Part shown: piece by piece, positions 55,301-62,783 of the stretch | Layout: the number at the start of each line of letters is the position of its first letter | Position numbering within the stretch: position 1 is the first letter of the stretch | Source: Gammaproteobacteria bacterium UBA5078 | GTDB lineage: Bacteria; Pseudomonadota; Gammaproteobacteria; Pseudomonadales; Pseudohongiellaceae | Direction of reading: 5' to 3' | Assembly (NCBI GenBank): GCA_002416505.1 | Contig: DIAM01000014.1 | Span: forward strand, 149,302 to 213,301 | Length of the DNA: 64,000 nt | Program-made: the position numbers and the translations under genes | The notes under the pieces: generated by a model | The model's database searches: none | What the model was told of the DNA's origin: nothing | What the model saw: only the letters and a program-made list of their open reading frames with translations

Positions 55301-55873
55301 GACGCGCGAGCCGAACTGCGCCGTGCTAGAGGTGCCACTATTAGTCAAAACTTTGCTGCCGATGATGGAGGAAGGTGCCACTGCCGCGTCGAGGTTGATA
55401 CGGCTGGAGACCAAGGTAGTGGCCTGGGGGGCGATGTCCCCGGTGGTCACAACCATATCGGTCAAGGAACCGGTGGCCTTGCCATCTGCTGTGGTAGCAA
55501 AACCCTGTAGTTTTTCGCCGAGGCTGTTGACGATATTGCCATCCTTGTCGGTGCCGAAGGCGCCTGCGCGAGTGTACACATTGCCGCTCGCGCCAGAGAG
55601 AATGAAGAAGCCGTTGCCGTTGATCGCCAGATCTAGCGCGTTGTCGGTATAGGTGATATTGCCCTGACCGAAGTTCTGCGCAATGTTCTGCACGCCGACG
55701 CCGGCGCCGGTCTGATTCGAACCGCCACCCAGAATCGATGCCGCATAGACATCGGCAAACTCCGTGCGCGAGGATTTGAAGCCATTAGTGCTGGCGTTCG
55801 CGATATTATTACCGGTGACAGAAATCTCTTCCTGTGCTGCGTTTAGTGCGCTCAAACCGATGTTAAAACTCAT
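52304..55873 (-). CDS. flgE: Giant flagellar hook protein FlgE
   Basis: 1189 aa; typical hooks are 400-450 aa (E. coli 402). Canonical N terminus (residues 1-150, NNIANASTNGFKSSRTEFAD and LDLAINGNGFFILSG) and C terminus (about 905-1189, ending SADTATQTIINL). Between them lie IN-like modules at about 220-310, 325-412, 445-532 and 545-640, and a two-module cassette at about 690-830 that resembles FlgK 556-700. The third and fourth modules have a clear F.(I/L).(V/I)DG....I opening. No Cys seen. The hook is the universal joint outside the cell. Fourth gene of the flgB transcript. Confidence 0.95.
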   Translation of the reverse strand: MSFNIGLSALNAAQEEISVTGNNIANASTNGFKSSRTEFADVYAASILGGGSNQTGAGVGVQNIAQNFGQGNITYTDNALDLAINGNGFFILSGASGNVYTRAGAFGTDKDGNIVNSLGEKLQGFATTADGKATGSLTDMVVTTGDIAPQATTLVSSRINLDAAVAPSSIIGSKVLTNSGTSSTAQFGSRVAQSAVVSGKISVDGTDFSGTTAATTTGPSNVSGGIDFTTGGAQGFSISVNGSAIAAVDLSAVTAADGAAVVTAVDAALVAAGFTGNNAVTVSLVSNRIVLTTTATGDSSRINISAVQGKASSVVSLVDVKGKTAPPTGFTLTLDGVSKAIVIDKNYTNSGAAALALGGGAGAGNEALEDYIQEQIDSSAGLLGKVTVAIDADGTFKFQTTAAASQNLIVNPTTTVSGGVSFNQVVTFSTARRSGTLDTANVDFSVDNSKFNITVDGTVLAIDLVDDFSTSGTPAENLGQFTSSGLEAMEDEIQKQINASTLPGKVKVSIAADGRFVFEITDPLSKSLKVESANTPARSTGTLNVNSGFNFDAADGGTEYTLTITYDAGGGAGPVASNLITLDQKYTSGQQVVDAIQNAINTDTNFNFLLGQEQVKARLDPATGFVVIETLATGTAAALTVAVTAPAVATVVQDTAGSVSGVGTGTDFAKVATFTGSELNNTGKNAVGNGYSAETIKVVDNTGATQYVTVAAGASANAVAQQFSNVAGITATATTVAYITATNSGDPENKGAGTTNVDPNLPLKFSINGFNFEARGITSDARFVELRDAINRSSGNLSARIVGTGTDAKLEVTENNGVNLVFGGGTAGQGSITIGSSTRDALTGEIIYNSNAATQQIANLANLSNDGVVVGGVVEFTLEENVTMTDTDTNAAGGSIPTVANSIFGNIGDATALSGTQFELNTFDPLNADTYYRSTAVAIFDSVGIQHTLTEYYVKERPSSTNQSGSVWSVYFQIDGKDIGYDTATADTTPTLAKATLRFTSSGLYDATQEPIYITNWTPLDSAGKPSGAGPVPGNTTVVDQTTNSNFRIDLSKLTQFGGAFAVDSNTQNGFAKGQLTGLDINDGGAIFARFSNGQSKVLGEVALAKFADQSKLGNAGGTRFTETGGSGAGTPSGAGTAGLGVIQSGALEDSNVELSEQLVQLIVSQRNFQAAAQIIESADTATQTIINL

Positions 55874-55932
55874 TTTCTCACCCCGTATTCGAAAGACTTA
55901 TGCAATGGTTACTGACTACTGGAACAGTTGTA

Positions 55933-56616
55933 TTAGTTAATCTGGATCACATCAGAAAGCGACTTCGGACCAATGCCAGCGAGGTTCAGAGTGAGAGAGC
56001 CACCTGGCTCGATCGTCACGCTGTTGACGTTGGCGCTCAGATAGGTCGGCACCTGCTTCGCACCATCGCCATCGGGGATCGCGACCTTGAAGGTGTACTC
56101 GCCGGAGGGGAAACGCTGATCATTGGCATCGGTGCCAGTCCAGATGAACTCCTGACGACCAGACTCCTGTGCGCCTAGATTGAAGCTATCCACCAAGGTG
56201 CCCGCGTTGTTGTAAACGCTCAGGGTTGCACCCTCGACGCTGCGCGGCATCTGAGCTATCACACTCACCGCGCCAGTACTAAGCAGCGCAGTCGTATCGG
56301 CCTGCACATGGACCGGGCGCCCGACCAGCGAGGTTGCCTGCAGATGCTGTGAAGACTGGAAGGCGGTGTTGAAGTTGTCGAAACTCGCCGACATCTTCTG
56401 CGCCTCCTCCAGGGAGGAGAACTGCGCCAACTGCGCGACGAACTCGCCGTTGTCCTGTGGCTCGGTTGGGTCTTGATTCTCCAACTGTGCCACCAGCAAC
56501 TTCAGGAACTCGTTGCGGCCCATCTCGTTATTCTTCTGGGTTTCTTCTTGACGCTTGGTCAGGGAGTAATCCGAAAGCACCTGGCTTAGTGCGCTGTTGT
56601 TTGTGACTTCACTCAT
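55933..56616 (-). CDS. flgD: Hook assembly (capping) protein FlgD
   Basis: 227 aa, normal size. The N-terminal export/cap region contains NEFLKLLVAQLENQDPTEPQ (about residue 30), followed by FlgD Tudor-like and FnIII-like domains (about 85-220, EFIWTGTDANDQRFPSGEYT). It scaffolds hook polymerisation, so here it must handle hook subunits nearly three times the usual mass. It lies 59 bases before flgE. Confidence 0.96.
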   Translation of the reverse strand: MSEVTNNSALSQVLSDYSLTKRQEETQKNNEMGRNEFLKLLVAQLENQDPTEPQDNGEFVAQLAQFSSLEEAQKMSASFDNFNTAFQSSQHLQATSLVGRPVHVQADTTALLSTGAVSVIAQMPRSVEGATLSVYNNAGTLVDSFNLGAQESGRQEFIWTGTDANDQRFPSGEYTFKVAIPDGDGAKQVPTYLSANVNSVTIEPGGSLTLNLAGIGPKSLSDVIQIN

Positions 56617-56664
56617 GAGGGTCTCCTATTGACGCTCTACTCTTAACTTTAAATTCGACTTGGC

Positions 56665-57114
56665 TTATTGGCCGAGTGACATCACGCGCTGCATCATCGT
56701 GCGCGCCGCGTTCATCACATCCACATTCATCTGAAACGAGCGCGAGGAGGAGATCATATTGGTCATCTCCTCCACGATATTGACATTAGGGTAGTAGACA
56801 TAGCCTTCCAGATCGGCCATGGGATGCTCGGGCTCGTAGCGTTGCTGGAATGGCGCGTCTGACTCGATGATGCCTAGAATCTGTACGCCCTTGCCCACTC
56901 CGTCGCCGCCATCGAAATCGAACGAGTTTGCATTGTTGCTATTGAGCATCTCCGCCTGGATAGTGGCGAATATTGGCTGACGCGAGCGGTAGACTTGATC
57001 CGGGCTTGCTGCGGCGCTGTTGGCATTGGCCATATTGCTCGCGGTGGTGTTCAGTCGCACGCTCTGCGCGCTCATGGCCGAACCGGAAATATCGAAGATG
57101 GACATTAAGCTCAT
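56665..57114 (-). CDS. flgC: Flagellar proximal rod protein FlgC
   Basis: 149 aa. N terminus MSLMSIFDISGSAMSAQSVR with TASNMANANS; C terminus NIVEEMTNMISSSRSFQMNV. Rod subunit. It is two bases after flgB and 48 before flgD. Normal size. Confidence 0.96.
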   Translation of the reverse strand: MSLMSIFDISGSAMSAQSVRLNTTASNMANANSAAASPDQVYRSRQPIFATIQAEMLNSNNANSFDFDGGDGVGKGVQILGIIESDAPFQQRYEPEHPMADLEGYVYYPNVNIVEEMTNMISSSRSFQMNVDVMNAARTMMQRVMSLGQ

Positions 57115-57116
57115 TG

Positions 57117-57533
57117 TTACTCTCCTCGCAGTGCTTTGATCATGCCGCTGAACTTGCCATTCAAGAATTGAAAGCTGGCCTGATGCTCAAGGGCGTTGCG
57201 TGCAAAATTGGCGTTCTCTAGCTGCTCATCCACCGTATTGCCATCCAGCGATGGCTGCAGTGGGGTGCGATACAGCAGTGTGTCTTCATTCACCAAGCCA
57301 GTGCCGGCGCCATTCTGGTCGGCGATATGACGCGAATTGGTCGTGCGCAGGCTCACGGTGTCGCTGCTCATGCCCATGCGCTCGCGCAGCACGCTGGCGA
57401 AATCCATGTCGCGGGCCTTGTAGCCGGGCGTGTCGGAGTTAGCGATGTTAGTGGCGATGATCTGGGTGCGCTGGCTACGTAGGACGAGAGCCTGTTCGTG
57501 TACCCCGAGTGCATCTGAAAAACTTATTGCCAT
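57117..57533 (-). CDS. flgB: Flagellar proximal rod protein FlgB
   Basis: 138 aa from the ATG at 57533 (AAGG eight bases upstream); a longer frame to 57602 runs through the promoter and is rejected. N terminus MAISFSDALGVHEQALVLRS with TNIANSDTPGYKARDMDF. Rod subunit nearest the MS ring. It heads the flgBCDEFGHI transcript, driven by the sigma-54 promoter at 57591-57607. Confidence 0.96.
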   Translation of the reverse strand: MAISFSDALGVHEQALVLRSQRTQIIATNIANSDTPGYKARDMDFASVLRERMGMSSDTVSLRTTNSRHIADQNGAGTGLVNEDTLLYRTPLQPSLDGNTVDEQLENANFARNALEHQASFQFLNGKFSGMIKALRGE

Positions 57534-57590
57534 GGTGCTGCCTTCGTTATTTGCCGTTGCCACACATAAAGTGCGCGTTGCAGAGCATTG

Positions 57591-57607
57591 AGCAATACCC
57601 ATGCCAA
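57591..57607 (-). promoter_or_regulatory. Putative sigma-54 promoter of flgB operon
   Basis: On the minus strand: TTGGCATGGGTATTGCT, with GG and GC ten bases apart, close to the sigma-54 consensus. The leader to the flgB ATG would be about 45-50 nt. FleQ at 30123-31610 is the likely activator. Confidence 0.8.
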
Positions 57608-57982
57608 AACTATAAACACATAATAATCAATGAGTTAAATAAGTCTATTCGGTCGCAACGGGAAAATCGGCAAGGCATTTCCGCAATAGCGGCAAGGCTT
57701 CGTAAGCTCACCCGCTCGAGGATTATCGGTCTGCCTGGGAGCTTGGGCCGCGAACCTGCACCCACAGCTGTCCGGGCCACGCTCAAGGGTGCTCGCGCGC
57801 AACATCTAAGGCAGCACACGCGCCGTCCAATAGACGGCACGTAAATTGCTTCATTCATGGGGAGTTTCAGTCGAAAGCGCTTCTGAGGCATGAAAACGGT
57901 GATTTTCACTCGCTTGGCGCTGTAATTTTGACGCAGCCTCCGCCCAAAGGCAGTGGCTTTCACTATGGCATAGGAAATAAGC
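57608..57982. other. Intergenic region between flgB and flgA
   Basis: About 375 bp upstream of the divergent flgA, without a recognisable gene. In Pseudomonas and Vibrio cheV and cheR lie between flgA and flgB; neither is here. The open frames seen on both strands have no recognisable domain. No flgA promoter of sigma-28 or sigma-54 type was identified. Confidence 0.5.
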
Positions 57983-58744
57983 ATGAAAGTTTGGCACTTC
58001 AAAGCAAAGGCAACACAGACATTGAGCGGCATCTCGCTATGCCTCGCTGCGATGTTTGGCGTGGCTGCACATGCCGAGACTGGCCACCAACAACTCCACA
58101 ACAGTGTCGCGCAGTTCGTCGAGTCCTTCTTCGATGCCAACGAGTTAGACCCTAACAGCGATCGCGATTCTCAAGAGCTGGGCCGGCGCGTGGAGATCGA
58201 CATCAGCTCCATCGACCCGCGTCTCAACCTGAGCGTGTGCGAGCAACCCCTGATTGCATCGATGAACCAGACCCAGCGCCCCATGGGCCGCATCAATGTC
58301 AAGGTGGAATGCCAAGGCGCGGCCCCCTGGACAAAGTATGTCCCCGTGAGCATCAGAGTCTTCGAGAAGGTATTAGTGACCACGCGGCCCATCGCCCGAG
58401 GCGAAACTCTTACTGCAGCCGATCTGGCTTTGGTCGATACAGATGTGTCGCTGCTGCGTTATAGCTATCTACAGGCACCCGAACACGCCGTAGGCATGGA
58501 GACCAAGCGCTCCCTGTCCACCAATACCACGATAGTCCAGGAGGCCTTAGTGGCCCCTACCCTCGTCAAACGCGGGGATGCAGTAGTACTCAGCGCGAAG
58601 GCGGGCACGGTGGAGATTCGCCAGCAAGGCGTCGCGATGCAGAGCGGGGAGCTGGGCAAGCGCATTAACGTGAGGAATACGAACTCGGATCAGATCGTAC
58701 AGGCCGTCGTAACCGGGCTTGGCGAGGCACGAGTAGGGTTCTAA
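57983..58744 (+). CDS. flgA: P-ring assembly chaperone FlgA
   Basis: 253 aa. Signal peptide (residues 1-31, ending VAAHA), then SAF-domain region in the C-terminal half (PIARGETLTAADLALVDTDV, near residue 132, and GDAVVLSAKAGTVEIRQQGV). FlgA is a periplasmic chaperone for FlgI. It is divergent from flgB and 143 bases upstream of flgM. The C terminus ending GLGEARVGF is typical. Confidence 0.94.
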   Translation: MKVWHFKAKATQTLSGISLCLAAMFGVAAHAETGHQQLHNSVAQFVESFFDANELDPNSDRDSQELGRRVEIDISSIDPRLNLSVCEQPLIASMNQTQRPMGRINVKVECQGAAPWTKYVPVSIRVFEKVLVTTRPIARGETLTAADLALVDTDVSLLRYSYLQAPEHAVGMETKRSLSTNTTIVQEALVAPTLVKRGDAVVLSAKAGTVEIRQQGVAMQSGELGKRINVRNTNSDQIVQAVVTGLGEARVGF

Positions 58745-58769
58745 ATTCATTAAAAAGCGAAATATTTAC

Positions 58770-58796
58770 TAAAGTTTTTCTGTAATTGGTCGCCAA
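58770..58796 (+). promoter_or_regulatory. Putative sigma-28 (FliA) promoter of flgM-flgN
   Basis: TAAAGTTT (perfect -35), 11 bases, GTCGCCAA (5 of 8 to GCCGATAA). It lies between flgA and flgM, with a leader of about 85 nt. It allows flgM to be raised by the sigma factor that FlgM itself inhibits. Confidence 0.7.
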
Positions 58797-58887
58797 CATC
58801 AGGGAGAGTATTTAAGATAACGATGTTCTATCCCCGTAACGGGTGGCATCGCAACTTACCTACACCCTGCAAATCAAGGTAGAAGTC

Positions 58888-59202
58888 ATGACTGTAAGCA
58901 CTATAGGCAGCAATGCAACACAGACTCCGACAGAGCAGCGCACTAGCGGCACGGGCAGCGTTACGCCCGTCTCCATTAGCGACGCAGGCGCTCAGAAGTC
59001 GGGGAAATCTGCGGGCAATGACACCGTGCATATCAGCTCGCAAGCCGTCGATTTGCGGGGCCTCGAGGCTCATATAAGCCAACTTCCCGATGTGGACACG
59101 TCACGAGTGACGCAGCTCCGCAATCAAATTGCCAACGGCGAATACCAGATCAACTTCGATAAAGTCGCGGAAAAAATTCTCGGACTTGAGGCTGAGCTGT
59201 AA
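58888..59202 (+). CDS. flgM: Anti-sigma-28 factor FlgM
   Basis: 104 aa from the ATG at 58888 with AAGGTAGAAG upstream. The N-terminal half is Ser/Thr/Gly-rich and probably disordered. The sigma-28-binding C-terminal helices are seen in VTQLRNQIANGEYQINFDKV and AEKILGLEAEL. FlgM holds FliA inactive until the hook is complete and is then exported through the flagellum. It is followed by flgN. Confidence 0.93.
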   Translation: MTVSTIGSNATQTPTEQRTSGTGSVTPVSISDAGAQKSGKSAGNDTVHISSQAVDLRGLEAHISQLPDVDTSRVTQLRNQIANGEYQINFDKVAEKILGLEAEL

Positions 59203-59325
59203 GCCAGAACCCGGCGCACTCAAAACATTCGGTCCAGATTAGTCTTCACGGCACAGCTCCGGCATGCCGTGATTTTTCTGTTTTCATTGGTCGGCAACGT
59301 CTTGGTTGCCTTTTGGGGGCTGCTT

Positions 59326-59784
59326 ATGAGCGCATCAACTATGCGTCAACTGCTAGAAAAAGACTTGATTAACAGCACTAATCTTGCAAATTTGCTGCAG
59401 AAGGAGCGCGAGCAACTCCAGCAACGCAATATCGGCGCGCTTAGCCATACCCTAATCGAGAAGGCGCAATTACTAGCCGATATCGAGGCGAACGACGACG
59501 CCCGTCGAAAAATACTGGCATCTTTCGACAAGTCCGTTGACAATAGTGGCCTCCGTGAATATTGCAAACAGGAAGGAATGGACGATCTCTATAAAGATTT
59601 GCTCCGTAGTTTGCAGCAGTGCTCGGATTTAACCAATATCAATGGCGCCATAGTGCATCGAAGTAAATTGAGCAATCGCCATATGCTCGACATCATGCAG
59701 GGCAAGTCCTCCCAGCCCGGTGTCTACACCAATCACGGCGACGCCATCACTACTTCCGATTCAAGAGCCATCGCAAAGGCCTGA
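59326..59784 (+). CDS. flgN: Flagellar export chaperone FlgN
   Basis: 152 aa from the ATG at 59326 (MSASTMRQLLEKDLINSTNL); the longer frame would add an unrelated hydrophobic stretch. Long helical FlgN domain (residues 8-120). FlgN is the cytoplasmic chaperone of FlgK and FlgL, so here it serves the giant FlgK. It lies between flgM (123 bases) and the PilZ gene (17 bases). Confidence 0.92.
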   Translation: MSASTMRQLLEKDLINSTNLANLLQKEREQLQQRNIGALSHTLIEKAQLLADIEANDDARRKILASFDKSVDNSGLREYCKQEGMDDLYKDLLRSLQQCSDLTNINGAIVHRSKLSNRHMLDIMQGKSSQPGVYTNHGDAITTSDSRAIAKA

Positions 59785-59801
59785 TTAATATAAGAGCATA
59801 A

Positions 59802-60515
59802 ATGGCACTAAATGACGGACCAGATCGTTACTATTACGGTGCTGGGGACATATTCGGAGTCCTGAGGGCTTTACAAACCGAACGCAGTCTAGTGAACGTA
59901 CAGTTCGACGACGGCGCGCAGCTGTATAACACCATGGTTCTGGATGCGAACCTGCAGGAGCGTTACTTCCTCATCGATGAGGTAACCCCCCGCGACGGCC
60001 ATCGCAAGATCGATGAGCGCAGCAAATTCAGTATTCGCGCCAGCATCCACGGGATTAAGGTGCACGCGAAGGATCTGGTGAGCTCGCGCACGCTCAACAA
60101 TGCCGACGGCATCTACTACCAAGTCCCCTTTCCCGCCAAGATGCTCTATATGCAGCGCCGCGAGGCGTTCCGCGCGTACATCCCCGGCAGCATGAAGACG
60201 ACCGCGCGCTGTAGCTCCGAGAACCGCGAAGAAGCCCTGTTTGGCCGCATATTGAATATGTCTGCCACGGGCATCCGTATCGGCTTTCCCGGCGAGGTGT
60301 TCCCAGAGCTTGGGGCGATGGAGAAATTCAACACACTGATCAATATAAACGCGCAGGACACGAACGTGGAGTGCGAGATCGAGATCGTCTATTTCCAATA
60401 CAGCAAGGAGCGCAACCAGACCATGTGTGGCTGCCGCTTCATCGATCTGCCGAGAGCCTCGCAGCAGGTCGTGAACCGTTTCGTGACCTTCGTGCAGCGC
60501 GAAGAGCTCGTTTAA
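59802..60515 (+). CDS. ycgR: YcgR-type PilZ flagellar brake protein
   Basis: 237 aa. N-terminal YcgR domain (residues 10-105) and a C-terminal PilZ domain (about 112-230) with c-di-GMP ligands: the MQRREAFRAYIPG arginine motif and NMSATGIRIGF (N-X-S-X2-G). YcgR slows or biases the motor when c-di-GMP is high. It is transcribed with flgM-flgN and converges on the glycosyltransferase pair. Confidence 0.93.
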   Translation: MALNDGPDRYYYGAGDIFGVLRALQTERSLVNVQFDDGAQLYNTMVLDANLQERYFLIDEVTPRDGHRKIDERSKFSIRASIHGIKVHAKDLVSSRTLNNADGIYYQVPFPAKMLYMQRREAFRAYIPGSMKTTARCSSENREEALFGRILNMSATGIRIGFPGEVFPELGAMEKFNTLININAQDTNVECEIEIVYFQYSKERNQTMCGCRFIDLPRASQQVVNRFVTFVQREELV

Positions 60516-60557
60516 ACCATCCATAGCTCAGCCCCCTTCGCGACGGCAACCCCCTTC

Positions 60558-61235
60558 CTAATACGGAGGAAAGCGTGGCTCCAAACTCGCCAACCTAGGC
60601 AAGTCCTGCGGCCGGTCTACATCCCAGCGCGGCGCTAACTCGAACCAAGACAGGCCCGCCTCGACAAGATTTTGACGCGTTTTGGCCATCACATCCGCCT
60701 CGCCCCAGGGCACTTGCTCGAATAGCGAATCGGGCACGCTGCGCAAACCGAGCAGCACATAACCCCCATCCTCCGCCGGCCCAAACACGATCTGCTCACC
60801 CGACTCCAGGGCCACGAGTGCCTGCTCGAGATAGGCCGCATCCACCGATGCACAGTCCGAACCCACTAGCACAACATAGTCGCTGCCCTTCAATAACTCC
60901 CGCGCGGTGAAAGCCATTCGCTCACCTAGACTCCCGCCCTCCTGAATGGCTATATCTCTTTTATTACAAATAGATAGAAAGAATTCATCATGTTTTTTTT
61001 CATCTTCAGAGGGTGCCTGCGCTCGCGCCACCCACAGCTGCACCGGGCACAACTGCGCCTCTGTCAGATTGCCAAAAACGTAGCTAATCAAGGCCTTATG
61101 TAAAGATAGGGCACCCTCCTGCCCAAGCACCGCCTGCATGCGCGTCTTAACCTTGCCCAAGACTGGCGCCTTGGCATACAGCGCGACCACTGCGCGCCCG
61201 TAACGATACTGTATTTTATCTTTTTTATTCATCAA
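60558..61235 (-). CDS. TIGR04282/DUF2064-family glycosyltransferase-like protein
   Basis: 225 aa. Nucleotide-diphospho-sugar transferase-like fold: VVALYAKAPVLGKVKTRM at the N terminus, VVLVGSDCASVDAAYLEQAL near residue 118 and FGPAEDGGYVLLGLR near residue 150. The family is often named after arsenosugar clusters, but no arsenic gene is near, so the substrate is unknown. It is one base after the stop of the partner gene, so the two are translated together. Confidence 0.85.
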   Translation of the reverse strand: MMNKKDKIQYRYGRAVVALYAKAPVLGKVKTRMQAVLGQEGALSLHKALISYVFGNLTEAQLCPVQLWVARAQAPSEDEKKHDEFFLSICNKRDIAIQEGGSLGERMAFTARELLKGSDYVVLVGSDCASVDAAYLEQALVALESGEQIVFGPAEDGGYVLLGLRSVPDSLFEQVPWGEADVMAKTRQNLVEAGLSWFELAPRWDVDRPQDLPRLASLEPRFPPY

Positions 61236-61236
61236 C

Positions 61237-61926
61237 TTACCTAGCCTTCTTCACATACATGCCGTGCAGTGTCTGAGGAGAAACGCCAAGACTGTATAGC
61301 AGCCTAATCCACCACATCAGCACCACGGTACGCCCTACCCCGTGCGCCTCCCAGCGCCGACTAGAGGTGATCACCTTGCTGCGCAGGCACAAGGGCGGCG
61401 CAAGCCGACGCAGGGTCTTGCTGATGGCCACATCCTCCATTAGAGGAAGCTGCGCGAAACCCCCGATACGCTCGAAAACGCACTTTCTCACGAATATGGC
61501 CTGGTCCCCCGTGGCCACCCCGGAGAGCCGGGATCGCACATTGATCATGTACTCGATCACACGGAAGGCCCAGCGCCGCCCACTGAGGCTTACATCGAAA
61601 CGCCCCCAGAGCACAGAGTCATTAGCCAAGCCCTCTTGTAGCTGCGCGATTGCATCAGCGGGCAAGCGTGTATCGATGTGCAGGAACAATAAAACCTCGC
61701 CAGTGGCGCTGGCCGCCCCGGCATTCATCTGCAGTGCCCGCCCAGGGTCGCTGCGCAGCCAACAATCTACCCACGCGGCACACGCCACGGCGCTGGCCTC
61801 ATCGTCGCTGCCATCCACAACAATAATCTCATGGCCCTCCTCACGCAGTGCCTGCAGAAGCGGCAAGTGCGCTGCGAGGGACTGCGCCTCGTTGAACACG
61901 GGGATGATAATGCTGACTTTACTCAT
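61237..61926 (-). CDS. TIGR04283-family glycosyltransferase (GT2)
   Basis: 229 aa. GT-A fold: SIIIPVFNEAQSLAAHLP at the N terminus, IIVVDGSDDEAS (about residue 33), and a DXD-like FLHIDTRLP near residue 78. Later VATGDQAIFVRKCVFERIGG. GT2 family enzymes transfer sugars from nucleotide-sugars; the acceptor is unknown. This family commonly pairs with TIGR04282, as here. Confidence 0.88.
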   Translation of the reverse strand: MSKVSIIIPVFNEAQSLAAHLPLLQALREEGHEIIVVDGSDDEASAVACAAWVDCWLRSDPGRALQMNAGAASATGEVLLFLHIDTRLPADAIAQLQEGLANDSVLWGRFDVSLSGRRWAFRVIEYMINVRSRLSGVATGDQAIFVRKCVFERIGGFAQLPLMEDVAISKTLRRLAPPLCLRSKVITSSRRWEAHGVGRTVVLMWWIRLLYSLGVSPQTLHGMYVKKAR

Positions 61927-62455
61927 GGCGCACGGGAACGAGGTAGAGGAATGGATAGGATTCGCGTGGATATCGCCACGGCCCTTCGAATGCCTTGGAT
62001 TCTATGCCAGCCACTGACAAATTACACTCGCGCGGCGACCACGATCGCGCCATAGCTCAGCCTAAGGCGCGCTTTATCGGGTGACCCCGATCACTTCTGC
62101 AAGCGAAAGCTGCGCGCAAACGCACAAAAGCGCTAAAACAACCCAATTTCAACCCCGAAGGGGCTATCAACCTGAAAGGGAAAGCAGGATAATATGCGCC
62201 CTGTCAAGGGGTAGGAAACAAGCCGCACTCATCGCCATTCAGCGTGGGTTAAGTGTGAGGAAACCAGACTGTTCCTATCCGACCAAGGCGCAAGGATCGC
62301 TTTTGATTATTTAACGCTCACGGGGTAAGAAAACGGCCACTATGCCGTTCTCACTTCCAGAAGGAGTAAAAACCTGATCTTCGGGCTGGCTACAAGCCGC
62401 AGCCATACACAAAGGCATCATCCCGACCTTTGCATCGATCAGACCTGTAACAGCA
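61927..62455. other. Long intergenic region
   Basis: 529 bp without a supported gene. A 77-codon plus-strand frame (62081-62314) shows no domain or ribosome site. A few short palindromes (CCCCGAAGGGG near 62153, GGCTACAAGCC near 62388) are present. No known riboswitch or RNA family was recognised. Confidence 0.4.
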
Positions 62456-62695
62456 ATGAACGTTGAAAACTTTTATATTATTGCCACAGCACCAAATGAG
62501 CCTACACTACAGGTAAACATCTCGGGCCCCTACCTCACTAGGCAGGCGGCAGAGGCAGACCTAAGCGCCGCCATTGACGAAGCAGTGGGTCTAGACCCCG
62601 CTGCCAAGGAATATGAATACAAGATCTCGAAGATCGCCTGCCAAAAACCGGGCGTGATTCAACATATGGCCTGCCATATGGGCCAACGGCTCTAA
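62456..62695 (+). CDS. Small uncharacterised protein
   Basis: 79 aa, not recognised. MNVENFYIIATAPNEPTLQV suggests a beta-strand start, then an acidic helical stretch (RQAAEADLSAAIDEAVGLDP), ending with two Cys and two His (KIACQKPGVIQHMACHMGQR) that might bind metal. No signal peptide. Coding is plausible from composition and from the family-like N terminus, but there is no strong ribosome site. Unrelated to its neighbours. Confidence 0.5.
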   Translation: MNVENFYIIATAPNEPTLQVNISGPYLTRQAAEADLSAAIDEAVGLDPAAKEYEYKISKIACQKPGVIQHMACHMGQRL

Positions 62696-62783
62696 GCGCT
62701 TTGTCGTAGTGAAATAGTCAGTTGCGGGGTAAACTTAAAAGACCCTTATGGCGATGGGTTACTGAATCGAGAGAGAGGTTTTT

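Noticed and set aside
37955..55873. Possible tandem DNA repeats or CRISPR-like array in the giant genes
   Set aside because: The repeats are protein modules with diverged DNA; there are no short identical repeats with regular spacers.
57610..58140. 176-codon minus-strand frame overlapping flgA
   Set aside because: It overlaps flgA and the flgB promoter region and resembles no protein family.
62081..62314. 77-codon plus-strand frame
   Set aside because: No recognisable domain and no ribosome site.
62030..62455. Cobalamin-type riboswitch
   Set aside because: A few short motifs (GCCACT, CTGATC) looked suggestive, but the conserved B12-box layout is not present and the downstream gene is not B12-related.
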